Shown: piece after piece, positions 13,701 through 25,241 of the stretch | How positions within the stretch are numbered: position 1 is the first letter of the stretch | How the letters are laid out: every line of letters begins with the position of its first letter | Assembly: GCF_029227915.1 (NCBI RefSeq) | Contig: NC_079880.1 | Span: 30,189,501-30,253,500, forward strand | Direction: 5' to 3' | From: Hydractinia symbiolongicarpus | Taxonomy: Eukaryota; Cnidaria; Hydrozoa; Anthoathecata; Hydractiniidae | DNA: 64,000 bases | Position numbers and translations under genes: made by a program | Notes under the pieces: model-generated | Database searches by the model: none | What the model saw: only the letters and a program-made list of their open reading frames with translations | What the model was told of the DNA's origin: nothing

Positions 13701-14150
13701 AAGAAAGTACCCAGGGAGTAAACTCATTTCCCGAACGATTTTTTAAATTATTTTTTCACCACTAAAACGCATGAGACTTGTAGTTTTCAAAAATGTTTTC
13801 ATTTTTGATGAGACGCTGAATAAAAGAAGTTTAATCGCCGGCAAACGAAAACCTACGATTTCCCGTAAATCCCGGACTCGGCCCGTATAGTCAAAAGTAT
13901 ACAAAGAAAGTACCCAGGGTGTAAACTCATTTCCCGAACGATTTTTTAAATTATTATTTCACCACTAAAGCCCATGAGACTTGTAGTTTTCAGAAATGTT
14001 TTCATTTTTGATGAGACGCTGAATAAAAGAAGTTTAATCGCCGGCAAACGAAAACCCGCCATTTCCCGCAAACCCCGGACTCGGCCCGTATAATCAAAAG
14101 TATACAAAAAACGTACCCAGGGAGTAAACTCATTTCCCGAACGATTTTTT
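7250..14150 (-). repeat. 17-monomer (3,451-bp) tandem duplication
   Basis: Sequence from about 7250 recurs 3,451 bp downstream (7788 to 11239, 8194 to 11645, 9006 to 12457, 9615 to 13066, 10021 to 13472). Rare markers are shared: TTTATGATACGCTTAAT near 7918 and 11369, GGCCAGTATAG near 7993 and 11444, CCCACACTCGG near 8594 and 12045, and TACAAAAAACGTACC near 9231 and 12682. I saw only a handful of differences, such as GCCGCCAAACG at 7960 against GCCGGCAAACG, so the copies look above about 99 percent identical. The copies meet in the chimeric monomer anchored at 10630. Confidence 0.88.
10684..10725 (-). repeat. Chimeric T/U monomer at the 17-mer duplication join
   Basis: The monomer anchored at 10630 starts as T type (CCCATGTAGTC, then CCCGACCG at 10684-10691) and continues as U type (CGCATGAG near 10722, TTCAAAAATG, then ACCTACGATT near 10807). 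Switching between the two parents within about 35 bp is what an unequal crossover leaves behind. It sits where the first 3,451-bp copy ends and the second begins. Confidence 0.75.
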
Positions 14151-15405
14151 AAATTATTTTTTCACCACTAAAACGCATGAGACTTGTAGTTTTCAAAAAT
14201 GTTTTCATTTTTGATGAGACGCTGAATAAAAGAAGTTTAATCGCCGGCAAACGAAAACCCGCGAGTTCCCGTAAATCCCGGACTCGGCCCGTATAGTCAA
14301 AAGTATACAAAGAAGGTACCCAGGGAGTAAACTCATTTCCCGACCGATTTTTTAAATTATTTTTTCACCACTAAAACGCTTGAGACTTGTAGTTTTCAGA
14401 AATGTTTTAATTTTTGATGAGACGCTTAATGAAAGTGGTTTAATCGCCGGCAAACGAAAACCCGCGATTTCCCGTAAATCCCTGGCTTGGCCCGTATAGT
14501 CAAAGGTATACAAAGAAGGTACCCAGGGAGTAAACTCATTTCCCGAACGATTTTTTATACTATTTTTTCACTACTAAAACGCAAGAGACTTGTAGTTTTC
14601 AAAAATGTTTTCATTTTTGATGAGACGCTGAATAAAAGAAGTTTAATCGCCGGCAAACGAAAACCCGTGATTTCCCGTAAATCCCTGGCTTGGCCCGTAT
14701 AGTCAAAGGTATACAAAGAAGGTACCCAGGGAGTAAACTCATTTCCCGAACGATTTTTTATACTATTTTTTCACTACTAAAACGCAAGAGACTTGTAGTT
14801 TTCAAAAATGTTTTCATTTTTGATGAGACGCTGAATAAAAGAAGTTTAATCGCCGGCAAACGAAAACCCGTGATTTCCCGTAAATCCCGGGCTTGGCCCG
14901 TATAGTCGAATGTATACAAAGAAAGTACCCTGTGAGTAAACTCACTTCCAGAAGGATTTTTTATATTACTTTTTCACCACTAAAACGCATGAGACTTGTA
15001 GTTTTCAAAAATGTTTTCATTCTTGATGAGACGCTGAATAAAAGAAGTTTAATCGCCGGCAAACGAAAACCCGCCATTTCCCGTAAACCCCGGACTCGGC
15101 CCGCATAATCAAAAGTATACAAAGAAAGTACCCAGGGAGTAAACTCATTTCCCGAACGATTTTTTAAATTATTTTTTCACCACTAAAACGCATGAGACTT
15201 GTAGTTTTCAAAAATGTTTTCATTTTTGATGAGACGCTGAATAAAAGAAGTTTAATCGCCGGCAAACGAAAACCTACGATTTCCCGTAAATCCCGGACTC
15301 GGCCCGTATAGTCAAAAGTATACAAAGAAAGTACCCAGGGTGTAAACTCATTTCCCGAACGATTTTTTAAATTATTATTTCACCACTAAAGCCCATGAGA
15401 CTTGT
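12564..15405 (-). repeat. 7-monomer (1,421-bp) tandem duplication with chimeric join near 13985
   Basis: Anchors 12660, 12863, 13066, 13269, 13472, 13675 and 13878 match 14081, 14284, 14487, 14690, 14893, 15096 and 15299 in type and rare variants, a shift of 1,421 bp. The join is a chimera: the monomer at 13878 has S markers up to AAAGCCCATGAG (13967-13978), then switches to the C2 markers TTCAGAAATG, CCCGCCATTTCC and CCGCAAACCCC. The switch lies between about 13978 and 13990. Confidence 0.82.
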
Positions 15406-15704
15406 AGTTTTTAAAAATGTTTTCATTTTTGATGAGACGCTGAATTAAAGGAGTTTAATCGCCGGCAAACGAAAACCCGCGACTTCCTGTAAACCCCGGA
15501 CTCGGCCCATGTAATCAAAAGTATACAAAGAAAGTACCCAGGGAGTAAACTCATTTCCCGACCGATTTTTTAAATTATTTTTTCACCACTAAAACGCGTG
15601 AGACTTGTAGTTTTCAGAAATGTTTTTATTTTTGATGAGACGCTTAATGAAAACGGTTTAATCGCCGGCAAACGAAAACCCGCGATTTCCCGTAAATCCC
15701 TGGC

Positions 15705-18140
15705 TTGGCCCGTATAGTCAAAGGTATACAAAGAAGGTACCCAGGGAGTAAACTCATTTCCCGAACGATTTTTTATACTATTTTTTCACTACTAAAACGC
15801 AAGAGACTTGTAGTTTTCAAAAATGTTTTCATTTTTTATGATACGCTGAATAAAAGAAGTTTAATCGCCGGCAAACGAAAACCCGTGATTTCCCGTAAAT
15901 CCCTGGCTTGGCCAGTATAGTCAAAGGTATATAAAGAAGGTACCCTGGGAGTAAACTCATTTCCCGAACGATTTTTTATACTATTTTTTCACTACTAAAA
16001 CGCAAGAGACTTGTAGTTTTCAAAAATGTTTTCATTTTTGATGAGACGCTGAATAAAAGTAGTTTAATCGCCGGCAAACGAAAACCCGTGATTTCCCGTA
16101 AATCCCGGGCTTGGCCCGTATAGTCGAATGTATACAAAGAAAGTACCCTGTGAGTAAACTCACTTCCAGAAGGATTTTTTATATTATTTTTTCACCACTA
16201 AAACGCATGAGACTTGTAGTTTTCAAAAATGTTTTCATTTTTGATGAGACGCTGAATAAAAGAAGTTTAATCGCCGGCAAACGAAAACCCGCCATTTCCC
16301 GTAAACCCCGGACTCAGCCCGCATAATCAAAAGTATACAAAGAAAGTACCCAGGGAGTAAACTCATTTCCCGAACGATTTTTTAAATTATTTTTTCACCA
16401 CTAAAACGCATGAGACTTGTAGTTTTCAGAAATGTTTTCATTTGTGATGAGACGCTTAATGAAATCGGTTTAATCGCCGGCAAACGAAAACCCGCGATTT
16501 CCCGTAAATCCCACACTCCGCCCGTATAGTCAAAAGTATACAAAGAAAGTACCCAGGGTGTAAACTCATTTCCCGAACGATTTTTTAAATTATTTTTTCA
16601 CCACTAAAGCCCATGAGACTTGTAGTTTTTAAAAATGTTTTCATTTTTGATGAGACGCTGAATAAAAGAAGTTTAATCGCCGGCAAACAAAGACCCGCGA
16701 TTTCCCGTAAATCCCGGACTCGGCCCGTATAGTCAAAAGTATACAAAGAAAGTACCCAGGGAGTAAACTCATTTCCCGAACGATTTTTTAAATTATTTTT
16801 TCACCACTAAAACGCATGAGACTTGTAGTTTTCAGAAATGTTTTCATTTGTGATGAGACGCTTAATGAAAGTGGTTTAATCGCCGGCAAACGAAAACCCG
16901 CGATTTCCCGTAAATCCCGGGCTTGGCCCGTATAGTCGAATGTATACAAAGAAAGTACCCAGGGAGTAAACTCATTTCCCGAACGATTTTTTATACTATT
17001 TTTTCACTACTAAAACGCATGAGACTTGTAGTTTTCAGAAATGTTTTCATTTTTGATGAGACGCTGAATAAAAGAAGTTTAATCGCCGGCAAACGAAAAC
17101 CCGCCATTTCCCGCAAACCCCGGACTCGGCCCGTATAGTCAAAAGTATACAAAGAAAGTACCCAGGGAGTAAACTCATTTCCCGAACGATTTTTTAAATT
17201 ATTTTTTCACCACTAAAACGCATGAGACTTGTAGTTTTCAAAAATGTTTTCATTTTTGATGAGACGCTTAATGAAAGTGGTTTAATCGCCGGCAAACGAG
17301 AACCCGCGATTTCCCGTAAATCCCGGGCTTGGCCCGTATAGTCGAATGTATACAAAGAAAGTACCCAGGGAGTAAACTCATTTCCCGAACGATTTTTTAT
17401 ACTATTTTTTCACTACTAAAACGCATGAGACTTGTAGTTTTCAGAAATGTTTTCATTTTTGATGAGACGCTGAATAAAAGAAGTTTAATCGCCGGCAAAC
17501 GAAAACCCGCCATTTCCCGCAAACCCCGGACTCGGCCCGTATAATCAAAAGTATACAAAAAACGTACCCAGGGAGTAAACTCATTTCCCGAACGATTTTT
17601 TAAATTATTTTTTCACCACTAAAACGCATGAGACTTGTAGTTTTCAAAAATGTTTTCATTTTTGATGAGACGCTGAATAAAAGAAGTTTAATCGCCGGCA
17701 AACGAAAACCTGCAATTTCCCGTAAATCCCGGACTCGACCCGTATAGTCAAAAGTATACAAAGAAAGTACCCAGGGTGTAAACTCATTTCCCGAACGATT
17801 TTTTAAATTATTTTTTCACCACTAAAGCCCATGAGACTTGTAGTTTTTAAAAATGTTTTCATTTTTGATGAGACGCTGAATAAAAGAAGTTTAATCGCCG
17901 GCAAACGAAAACCCGCGACTTCCCGTAAATCCCTGACTCGGCCCGTATAGTCAAAAGTATACAAAGAAAGTACCCAGGGAGTAAACTCATTTCCCGAACG
18001 ATTTTTTAAATTATTTTTTCACCACTAAAACGCATGAGACTTGTAGTTTTCAGAAATGTTTTTATTTGTGATGAGACGCTTAATGAAAGTGGTTTAATCG
18101 CCGGCAAACGAAAACCCGCGATTTCCCGTAAATCCCGGGC
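15705..18140 (-). repeat. Further Gv-headed unit with C2 dimer duplication
   Basis: The Gv cassette (a G monomer with TTTATGATACGC, then G with GGCCAGTATAG, C, U, S2, S3, C2) starts at 15705, as it does at 7788, 11239 and 25242. Here C2 is repeated: the monomers at 16923 and 17329 translate identically and are separated by one S-like monomer at 17126, giving a 406-bp dimer duplication. It continues with V (17532, carrying TACAAAAAACGTACC), D (17735, CTCGACCCG) and E (17938, CCCTGACTCGG). Confidence 0.78.
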
Positions 18141-21100
18141 TTGGCCCGTATAGTCGAATGTATACAAAGAAAGTACCCTGTGAGTAAACTCATTTCCAAA
18201 ACGATTTTTTAAATTATCTTTTCACCACTAAAACGCATGAGACTTGTAGTTTTCAAAAATGTTTTCATTTTTGATGAGACGCTGAATAAAAGAAGTTTAA
18301 TCGCCGGCAAACGAAAACCCGCCATTTCCCGTAAACCCCGGACTCGGCCCGTATAATCAAAAGTATAAAAGAAAGTAGCCAGGGAGTAAACTCATTTCCC
18401 GAACGATTTTTTAAATTATTTTTTCACCACTAAAACGCATGAGACTTGTAGTTTTCAAAAATGTTTTCATTTTTGATGAGACGCTTAATGAAAGTGGTTT
18501 AATCGCCGGCAAACGAAAACCTGCGATTTCCCGTAAATCCCGGGCTTGGCCCGTATAGTTGAATGTATACAAAGAAAGTACCCGGTGAGTAAACTCATTT
18601 CCAAAACGATTTTTTAAATTATCTTTTCACCACTAAAACGCATGAGACTTGTAGTTTTCAAAAATGTTTTCATTTTTGATGAGACGCTGAATGAAAGAAG
18701 TTTAATCGCCGGCAAACGAAAACCTGCGATTTCCCGAAAATCCTGGACTCGGCCCGTATTGTCAAAAGCATACAAAGAAAGTACCCAGGGTGTAAACTCA
18801 TTTCCCGAACGATTTTTAAAATTATTATTTCACCACTAAAGCCCATGAGACTTGTAGTTTTTAAAAATGTTTTCATTTTTAATGAGACGCTGAATTAAAG
18901 AAGTTTAAACGCCGGCACACGAAAACCCGCGACTTCCTGTAAACCCCGGACTCGGCCCGTGTAGTCAAAAGTATACAAAGAAAGTACCCAGGGAGTAAAC
19001 TCATTTCCCGAACGATTTTTTAAATTATTTTTTCACCACTAAAACGCTTGAGACTTGTAGTTTTCAGAAATGTTTTCATTTTTGATGAGACGCTTAATGA
19101 AAGTGGTTTAATCGCCGGCAAACGAAAACCCGCGATTTCCCGTAAATCCCTGGCTTGGCCCGTATAGTCAAGGGTATACAAAGAAGGTACCCAGGGAGTA
19201 AACTCATTTCCCGAACGATTTTTTATACTATTTTTTCACTACTAAAACGCAAGAGACTTGTAGTTTTCAAAAATGTTTTCATTTTTGATGAGACGCTGAA
19301 TAAAAGAAGTTTAATCGCCGGCAAACGAAAACCCGCCATTTCCCGTAAACCCCGGACTCGGCCCGTATAATCAAAAGTATAAAAGAAAGTAGCCAGGGAG
19401 TAAACTCATTTCCCGAACGATTTTTTAAATTATTTTTTCACCACTAAAACGCATGAGACTTGTAGTTTTCAAAAATGTTTTCATTTTTGATAAGACGCTG
19501 AATAAAAGAAGTTTAATCGCCGGCAAACGAAAACCCGCGACTTCCCGTAAATCCCGGACTCGGCCCGTATAGTCAAAAGTATACAAAGAAAGTACCCAGG
19601 GAGTAAACTCATTTGCCAAACGATTTTTTAAATTATTTTTTCACCACTAAAACGCATGAGACTTGTAGTTTTCAGAAATGTTTTTATTTGTGATGAGACA
19701 CTTAATGAAAGTGGTTTAATCGCCGGCAAACGAAAACCCGCGATTTCCCGTAAATCCCGGGCTTGGCCCGTATAGTTGAATGTATACAAAGAAAGTACCC
19801 GGTGAGAAAACTCATTTCCAAAACGATTTTTTAAATTATCTTTTCACCACTAAAACGCATGAGACTTGTAGTTTTCAAAAATGTTTTCATTTTTGATGAG
19901 ACGCTGAATGAAAGAAGTTTAATCGCCGGCAAACGAAAACCTGCGATTTCCCGAAAATCCTGGACTCGGCCCGTATTGTCAAAAGCATACAAAGAAAGTA
20001 CCCAGGATGTAAACTCATTTCCCGAACGATTTTTAAAATTATTATTTCACCACTAAAGCCCATGAGACTTGTAGTTTTTAAAAATGTTTTCATTTTTAAT
20101 GAGACGCTGAATTAAAGAAGTTTAAACGCCGGCACACGAAAACCCGCGACTTCCTGTAAACCCCGGACTCGGCCCGTGTAGTCAAAAGTATACAAAGAAA
20201 GTACCCAGGGAGTAAACTCATTTCCCGAACGATTTTTTAAATTATTTTTTCACCACTAAAACGCTTGAGACTTGTAGTTTTCAGAAATGTTTTCATTTTT
20301 GATGAGACGCTTAATGAAAGTGGTTTAATCGCCGGCAAACGAAAACCCGCGATTTCCCGTAAATCCCTGGCTTGGCCCGTATAGTCAAGGGTATACAAAG
20401 AAGGTACCCAGGGAGTAAACTCATTTCCCGAACGATTTTTTATACTATTTTTTCACTACTAAAACGCAAGAGACTTGTAGTTTTCAAAAATGTTTTCATT
20501 TTTGATGAGACGCTGAATAAAAGAAGTTTAATCGCCGGCAAACGAAAACCCGTGATTTCCCGTAAATCCCTGGCTTGGCCCGTATAGTCAAAGGTATACA
20601 AAGAAGGTACCCAGGGAGTAAACTCATTTCCCGAACGATTTTTTATACTATTTTTTCACTACTAAAACGCAAGAGACTTGTAGTTTTCAAAAATGTTTTC
20701 ATTTTTGATGAGACGCTGAATAAAAGAAGTTTAATCGCCGGCAAACGAAAACCCGTGATTTCCCGTAAATCCCGGGCTTGGCCCGTATAGTCGAATGTAT
20801 ACAAAGAAAGTACCCTGTGAGTAAACTCACTTCCAGAAGGATTTTTTATATTATTTTTTCACCACTAAAACGCATGAGACTTGTAGTTTTCAAAAATGTT
20901 TTCATTTTTGATGAGACGCTGAATAAAAGAAGTTTAATCGCCGGCAAACGAAAACCCGCGATTTCCCGTAAATCCCGGGCTTGGCCCGTATAGTCGAATG
21001 TATACAAAGAAAGTACCCTGTGAGTAAACTCATTTCCAAAACGATTTTTTAAATTATCTTTTCACCACTAAAACGCATGAGACTTGTAGTTTTCAAAAAT

Positions 21101-23820
21101 GTTTTCATTTTTGATGAGACGCTGAATAAAAGAAGTTTAATCGCCGGCAAACGAAAACCCGCCATTTCCCGTAAACCCCGGACTCGGCCCGTATAATCAA
21201 AAGTATAAAAGAAAGTAGCCAGGGAGTAAACTCATTTCCCGAACGATTTTTTAAATTATTTTTTCACCACTAAAACGCATGAGACTTGTAGTTTTCAAAA
21301 ATGTTTTCATTTTTGATGAGACGCTTAATGAAAGTGGTTTAATCGCCGGCAAACGAAAACCTGCGATTTCCCGTAAATCCCGGGCTTGGCCCGTATAGTT
21401 GAATGTATACAAAGAAAGTACCCGGTGAGTAAACTCATTTCCAAAACGATTTTTTAAATTATCTTTTCACCACTAAAACGCATGAGACTTGTAGTTTTCA
21501 AAAATGTTTTCATTTTTGATGAGACGCTGAATGAAAGAAGTTTAATCGCCGGCAAACGAAAACCTGCGATTTCCCGAAAATCCTGGACTCGGCCCGTATT
21601 GTCAAAAGCATACAAAGAAAGTACCCAGGGTGTAAACTCATTTCCCGAACGATTTTTAAAATTATTATTTCACCACTAAAGCCCATGAGACTTGTAGTTT
21701 TTAAAAATGTTTTCATTTTTAATGAGACGCTGAATTAAAGAAGTTTAAACGCCGGCACACGAAAACCCGCGACTTCCTGTAAACCCCGGACTCGGCCCGT
21801 GTAGTCAAAAGTATACAAAGAAAGTACCCAGGGAGTAAACTCATTTCCCGAACGATTTTTTAAATTATTTTTTCACCACTAAAACGCTTGAGACTTGTAG
21901 TTTTCAGAAATGTTTTCATTTTTGATGAGACGCTTAATGAAAGTGGTTTAATCGCCGGCAAACGAAAACCCGCGATTTCCCGTAAATCCCTGGCTTGGCC
22001 CGTATAGTCAAGGGTATACAAAGAAGGTACCCAGGGAGTAAACTCATTTCCCGAACGATTTTTTATACTATTTTTTCACTACTAAAACGCAAGAGACTTG
22101 TAGTTTTCAAAAATGTTTTCATTTTTGATGAGACGCTGAATAAAAGAAGTTTAATCGCCGGCAAACGAAAACCCGCCATTTCCCGTAAACCCCGGACTCG
22201 GCCCGTATAATCAAAAGTATAAAAGAAAGTAGCCAGGGAGTAAACTCATTTCCCGAACGATTTTTTAAATTATTTTTTCACCACTAAAACGCATGAGACT
22301 TGTAGTTTTCAAAAATGTTTTCATTTTTGATAAGACGCTGAATAAAAGAAGTTTAATCGCCGGCAAACGAAAACCCGCGACTTCCCGTAAATCCCGGACT
22401 CGGCCCGTATAGTCAAAAGTATACAAAGAAAGTACCCAGGGAGTAAACTCATTTGCCAAACGATTTTTTAAATTATTTTTTCACCACTAAAACGCATGAG
22501 ACTTGTAGTTTTCAGAAATGTTTTTATTTGTGATGAGACACTTAATGAAAGTGGTTTAATCGCCGGCAAACGAAAACCCGCGATTTCCCGTAAATCCCGG
22601 GCTTGGCCCGTATAGTTGAATGTATACAAAGAAAGTACCCGGTGAGAAAACTCATTTCCAAAACGATTTTTTAAATTATCTTTTCACCACTAAAACGCAT
22701 GAGACTTGTAGTTTTCAAAAATGTTTTCATTTTTGATGAGACGCTGAATGAAAGAAGTTTAATCGCCGGCAAACGAAAACCTGCGATTTCCCGAAAATCC
22801 TGGACTCGGCCCGTATTGTCAAAAGCATACAAAGAAAGTACCCAGGATGTAAACTCATTTCCCGAACGATTTTTAAAATTATTATTTCACCACTAAAGCC
22901 CATGAGACTTGTAGTTTTTAAAAATGTTTTCATTTTTAATGAGACGCTGAATTAAAGAAGTTTAAACGCCGGCACACGAAAACCCGCGACTTCCTGTAAA
23001 CCCCGGACTCGGCCCGTGTAGTCAAAAGTATACAAAGAAAGTACCCAGGGAGTAAACTCATTTCCCGAACGATTTTTTAAATTATTTTTTCACCACTAAA
23101 ACGCTTGAGACTTGTAGTTTTCAGAAATGTTTTCATTTTTGATGAGACGCTTAATGAAAGTGGTTTAATCGCCGGCAAACGAAAACCCGCGATTTCCCGT
23201 AAATCCCTGGCTTGGCCCGTATAGTCAAGGGTATACAAAGAAGGTACCCAGAGAGTAAACTCATTTCCCGAACGATTTTTTATACTATTTTTTCACTACT
23301 AAAACGCAAGAGACTTGTAGTTTTCAAAAATGTTTTCATTTTTGATGAGACGCTGAATAAAAGAAGTTTAATCGCCGGCAAACGAAAACCCGTGATTTCC
23401 CGTAAATCCCTGGCTTGGCCCGTATAGTCAAAGGTATACAAAGAAGGTACCCAGGGAGTAAACTCATTTCCCGAACGATTTTTTATACTATTTTTTCACT
23501 ACTAAAACGCAAGAGACTTGTAGTTTTCAAAAATGTTTTCATTTTTGATGAGACGCTGAATAAAAGAAGTTTAATCGCCGGCAAACGAAAACCCGTGATT
23601 TCCCGTAAATCCCGGGCTTGGCCCGTATAGTCGAATGTATACAAAGAAAGTACCCTGTGAGTAAACTCACTTCCAGAAGGATTTTTTATATTATTTTTTC
23701 ACCACTAAAACGCATGAGACTTGTAGTTTTCAAAAATGTTTTCATTTTTGATGAGACGCTGAATAAAAGAAGTTTAATCGCCGGCAAACGAAAACCCGCC
23801 ATTTCCCGTAAACCCCGGAC
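18090..23820 (-). repeat. 14-monomer (2,840-bp) tandem duplication
   Basis: Anchors from 18141 to 20778 recur from 20981 to 23618 with a shift of 2,840 bp, which is fourteen units minus two 1-bp losses. The losses (AAGTATAAAAGAAAG in place of AAGTATACAAAGAAAG) sit near 18361 and 19376 and recur near 21201 and 22216. Other shared markers are GTATAGTTGAATG, CCCGTATTGTC and GAAACTCATTTG-like or GCCAAACG variants. Only a few differences were seen, for example CCCAGAGAG near 23250 in the second copy. Inside it, a 1,217-bp submotif (18546 to 19763) is repeated. Confidence 0.87.
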
Positions 23821-25241
23821 TCGGCCCGCATAATCAAAAGTATACAAAGAAAGTACCCAGGGAGTAAACTCATTTCCCGAACGATTTTTTAAATTATTTT
23901 TTCACCACTAAAACGCATGAGACTTGTAGTTTTCAAAAATGTTTTCATTTTTGATGAGACGCTGAATAAAAGAAGTTTAATCGCCGGCAAACGAAAACCT
24001 ACGATTTCCCGTAAATCCCGGACTCGGCCCGTATAGTCAAAAGTATACAAAGAAAGTACCCAGGGTGTAAACTCATTTCCCGAACGATTTTTTAAATTAT
24101 TATTTCACCACTAAAGCCCATGAGACTTGTAGTTTTTAAAAATGTTTTCATTTTTGATGAGACGCTGAATTAAAGGAGTTTAATCGCCGGCAAACGAAAA
24201 CCCGCGACTTCCTGTAAACCCCGGACTCGGCCCGTGTAGTCAAAAGTATACAAAGAAAGTACCCAGGGAGTAAACTCATTTCCCGACCGATTTTTTAAAT
24301 TATTTTTTCACCACTAAAACGCTTGAGACTTGTAGTTTTCAGAAATGTTTTAATTTTTGATGAGACGCTTAATGAAAGTGGTTTAATCGCCGGCAAACGA
24401 AAACCCGCGATTTCCCGTAAATCCCTGGCTTGGCCCGTATAGTCAAAGGTATACAAAGAAGGTACCCAGGGAGTAAACTCATTTCCCGAACGATTTTTTA
24501 TACTATTTTTTCACTACTAAAACGCAAGAGACTTGTAGTTTTCAAAAATGTTTTCATTTTTGATGAGACGCTGAATAAAAGAAGTTTAATCGCCGGCAAA
24601 CGAAAACCCGCCATTTCCCGTAAACTCCGGACTCGGCCCGCATAATCAAAAGTATACAAAAAAAGTACCCAGGGAGTAAACTCATTTCCCGAACGATTTT
24701 TTAAATTATTTTTTCACCACTAAAACGCATGAGACTTGTAGTTTTCAAAAATGTTTTCATTTTTGATGAGACGCTGAATAAAAGAAGTTTAATCGCCGGC
24801 AAACGAAAACCTACGATTTCCCGTAAATCCCGGACTCGGCCCGTATAGTCAAAAGTATACAAAGAAAGTACCCAGGGTGTAAACTCATTTCCCGAACGAT
24901 TTTTTAAATTATTATTTCACCACTAAAGCCCATGAGACTTGTAGTTTTTAAAAATGTTTTCATTTTTGATGAGACGCTGAATTAAAGGAGTTTAATCGCC
25001 GGCAAACGAAAACCCGCGACTTCCTGTAAACCCCGGACTCGGCCCGTGTAGTCAAAAGTATACAAAGAAAGTACCCAGGGAGTAAACTCATTTCCCGACC
25101 GATTTTTTAAATTATTTTTTCACCACTAAAACGCGTGAGACTTGTAGTTTTCAGAAATGTTTTTATTTTTGATGAGACGCTTAATGAAAGTGGTTTAATC
25201 GCCGGCAAACGAAAACCCGCGATTTCCCGTAAATCCCTGGC
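23212..25241 (-). repeat. Six-monomer higher-order repeat plus a shortened four-monomer copy
   Basis: Anchors 23212, 23415, 23618, 23821, 24024 and 24227 give G, G, C, U, S, T (1,218 bp). The next unit, 24430, 24633, 24836 and 25039, has only G, U, S, T (812 bp). Its G monomer ends with a C-type tail (CCCGCCATTTCC, CATAATC), so a G and a C monomer were fused with loss of two units. Confidence 0.8.
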
